A stretch of DNA of 39,181 nt. Source: Halobacteriales archaeon SW_6_65_15. Lineage in GTDB: Archaea > Halobacteriota > Halobacteria > Halobacteriales > Haladaptataceae. Both the position numbers and the translations under genes were made by a program. Under the pieces are notes generated by a model that saw nothing but the letters and a program-made list of their open reading frames with translations, ran no database searches and had not been told where the DNA came from. Positions 37,107-39,181 of the stretch are shown one piece after another. The DNA lies in assembly GCA_003023465.1 (NCBI GenBank), contig PXSM01000135.1, positions 1-39,181 on the forward strand. The letters run 5' to 3'. Positions within the stretch are counted from its first letter, which is position 1, and every line of letters starts with the position of its first letter.

Positions 37107-37377
37107 CGGAGTTGACGGCCATGCTCAATGCCACTATTCAATTGTTTCGGAATCCGGCTCTCGGTCGGGGAGCGGTTCGTCGTTCAGAACGGATAGAAAG
37201 CTCCTCTCTAGTCGCTTCGAAATAGAACCATCCATCGAAGCGGAGTATAACAACTAGATAAATTGTTAAACGTGTATAATCCTATCTTAAAACCAACCAA
37301 ATGATTCTATTCCGGTTCTCCCTACTCGCCCGTCAGTTTCGTCACGAATAAGCCCGACGGGTCCGCACGTCCGGCAA

Positions 37378-37905
37378 ATGGTGACCGTCGAGACCGCGAC
37401 TGCCGACCACGCCGAGAGCATCTGCCGGGTCTGCGGCGCTAGCTGGCGCGAGGCGTACGACGGCGTGCTGTCCGAGGAGTACGTCGAAGCGAACGTCCGG
37501 ATTCGGTACGAACCCGAGCGCGTCGCGGATCGCATCCGCGAGAGCGACGGCACGGCCGGGTATCTGGTCGCGCGCCGCGACTCGGAGGAGGAAGACGACG
37601 GCGGGCCAATCGTCGGCACGGTCCGCGACGACCGGCCCGAACCCGGAGTCGGCGAGGTCGCCGACCTCTACGTTCACCCCGACTGGCAGGGTAAGGGCGT
37701 CGGGTCCCGACTCCTTGAGGCCCTCACCGAGCGACAACGCGAACGCGGAGCGACCGAACAGCGCGTATACGTCTTCGCCGACCACGACGACGCCGTCGGG
37801 TTCTACGAGGCAAAGGGGTTCGAGCCCGAGAATCACTTCTCGGCGGCGACCGTGGACGGTGTGGATTCGGACCGCGAGGTACTCGGACTCGTGCGGGAAA
37901 TCTAG
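37378..37905 (+). CDS. GNAT family N-acetyltransferase
   Basis: VADLYVHPDWQGKGVGSRLLEALTERQRERGATEQRVYVFADHDDAVGFYEAKGFE. Confidence 0.93.
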   Translation: MVTVETATADHAESICRVCGASWREAYDGVLSEEYVEANVRIRYEPERVADRIRESDGTAGYLVARRDSEEEDDGGPIVGTVRDDRPEPGVGEVADLYVHPDWQGKGVGSRLLEALTERQRERGATEQRVYVFADHDDAVGFYEAKGFEPENHFSAATVDGVDSDREVLGLVREI

Positions 37906-37921
37906 TCGCCAGCGAGGTCCG

Positions 37922-39181
37922 CTAGCGCCCGTCAGCGAGGTCCGCCAGCGCACCCGCGAGGACCCGCGTGGCGGCCGCGCAGTCGTCCCAGTCGGTCCAC
38001 TCCTTCGGATTGTGCGAGATGCCGTCCCGAGAGGGCGCGAAGAGGAGTCCGGCGTCGGTCACCGACGCGACGTGCATGGTGTCGTGGGCCGCGCCCGAGT
38101 GGAGGTCCATCGTCTCGATGCCTGCGGCCTCGCCCGCGCCGTGGGCGGCCCCGCGCACCCGGTCGCTCATGGGCGTGGGTTCGAGGTCGAAGGGGCGGCG
38201 GAACTCGGTCTCGACGCCGCGCTCGCGTTCGAGGCGCGCGAGACTTTCGCGCGATTGGGAGACGATCTCCTGCATCGCGTCCCGATCCACGTCGCGCACG
38301 TCCACGCCCATCTCGACCACGCCGGGGACGACGTTGGTCGCGTTCGGGCGCACGTCGAGACTGCCGAGGGTGCCGACCGCGGTGTCGCTCTCCGCAGCGA
38401 CGACCTCGTTTGCGGCTTGCTCCACGTCGAGGACGAACTCGCTTGCCGCCGCGAGGGCGTCCGTGCGGTCGACCATCGGGGTCGCTCCGGCGTGGTCGGC
38501 CTCGCCCCGCACGACGGCCTCGCAGTGGGTAATACCCGTGATCGAGGTGACGACCCCCATCGGGACGCCCGCCGATTCGAGGCGTTCACTCTGCTCGACG
38601 TGGAGTTCGAGCCACGCGTCCAACTCGCTCGCGTCGAGGAGGCCCTCGCCTCGGAAACCGATGGATTCGAGGGCGGCTTCGAGCGTGACCGTTCCGCCTT
38701 CGCCGTCGTCGGCTTCGAGAGCGAGCGCCTCCTCGACCGACCGTTCGCCGACCGCGACCGAGGAGCCGAGCAGACCGGACGCGAATCGCTGGCCCTCCTC
38801 CTCGGTGAACGAGACGACCGCTACCGGGCGGGACGGTTCGACCCCGGCGTCTTGCATCGCGCGGACGGCTTCGAGTGCGGCGTACACCCCGAGCGGGCCG
38901 TCGAAGATACCGCCCTCCGGCACCGAGTCGAGGTGGCTCCCGGCCGCCACCGGGGCCGCGTCGGGGTCGGCACCGTCGGGCGTCCACCGTCCCGCGACGT
39001 TCCCGACGGCGTCGATCCGCACCTCCAGTCCGGCGTCCTCCAGACGCTCCACGAGGTACTCGCGGGCCTCGCGGTTGGCCTCGGTTCCCGTCAGGACGGT
39101 GCGTCCCCGGCCCTCCTCCGCCTCGATCCGTCCGAACTCCGCGTTTCGCTCGACGTCCTCTCGCAGTCGCTCGCGGTCCAC
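37922..39181 (-). CDS. M20-family Zn-dependent amidohydrolase (hydantoinase/carbamoylase), reaching the window edge
   Basis: AGSHLDSVPEGGIFDGPLGVYAALE, SFTEEEGQRF, LELHVEQSERLESAGVPMGVVTSITG, DLHSGAAHDTMHVA. Confidence 0.93.
   Translation of the reverse strand: MDRERLREDVERNAEFGRIEAEEGRGRTVLTGTEANREAREYLVERLEDAGLEVRIDAVGNVAGRWTPDGADPDAAPVAAGSHLDSVPEGGIFDGPLGVYAALEAVRAMQDAGVEPSRPVAVVSFTEEEGQRFASGLLGSSVAVGERSVEEALALEADDGEGGTVTLEAALESIGFRGEGLLDASELDAWLELHVEQSERLESAGVPMGVVTSITGITHCEAVVRGEADHAGATPMVDRTDALAAASEFVLDVEQAANEVVAAESDTAVGTLGSLDVRPNATNVVPGVVEMGVDVRDVDRDAMQEIVSQSRESLARLERERGVETEFRRPFDLEPTPMSDRVRGAAHGAGEAAGIETMDLHSGAAHDTMHVASVTDAGLLFAPSRDGISHNPKEWTDWDDCAAATRVLAGALADLADGR

Noticed and set aside
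1-39181. tRNA, rRNA, CRISPR arrays, complete IS elements
   Set aside because: Scanned by eye for T-loop motifs, regularly spaced repeats and transposase motifs; none found convincingly. Short or diverged elements could be missed.

Overview
This is a high-GC haloarchaeal chromosomal segment. The assignment rests on acidic proteomes, CetZ, RadA, Tat and BGTF/PGF-CTERM-type surface proteins, DUF7504, and PadR/TrmB-like regulators. About 40 coding loci are supported. They include an AXE1-like esterase, CetZ, a SelW/Rdx protein, a shortened proteasome-like protein, a Gfo/Idh/MocA oxidoreductase, a heavy-metal P1B ATPase with a divergent HTH regulator, and a GT4 glycosyltransferase. They also include PadR, a ComA/HSA32-like protein, a CGCGG-motif candidate RiPP precursor, MmgE/PrpD, a DUF3179 protein, an APC permease, a TrkA/Kch K+ channel, ThiC, a P450, O-methyltransferase, RadA, GNATs and an M20 amidohydrolase. 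No rRNA, tRNA, CRISPR array or intact transposon was recognised. The most unusual signals are: (1) a CGCGG-type candidate rSAM-modified RiPP precursor with no radical SAM enzyme in the window, next to a 5'-truncated ComA-like gene; (2) a repeated pattern of lesions, with single-nt frameshifts or internal deletions in at least six loci (signal-peptide protein, MBL protein, BGTF/PGF-CTERM protein, creatininase, EamA transporter/HTH chimera, ComA-like), plus a probable in-frame deletion in the proteasome-like gene; (3) an AT-rich island with a Tat-signal protein followed 2 nt later by a 49-aa Gly-rich membrane peptide absent from the ORF track; (4) a P1B ATPase with YPC instead of CPC and a dyad in the divergent promoter. 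Everything was read by eye. Family names come from remembered motifs and no searches were run.
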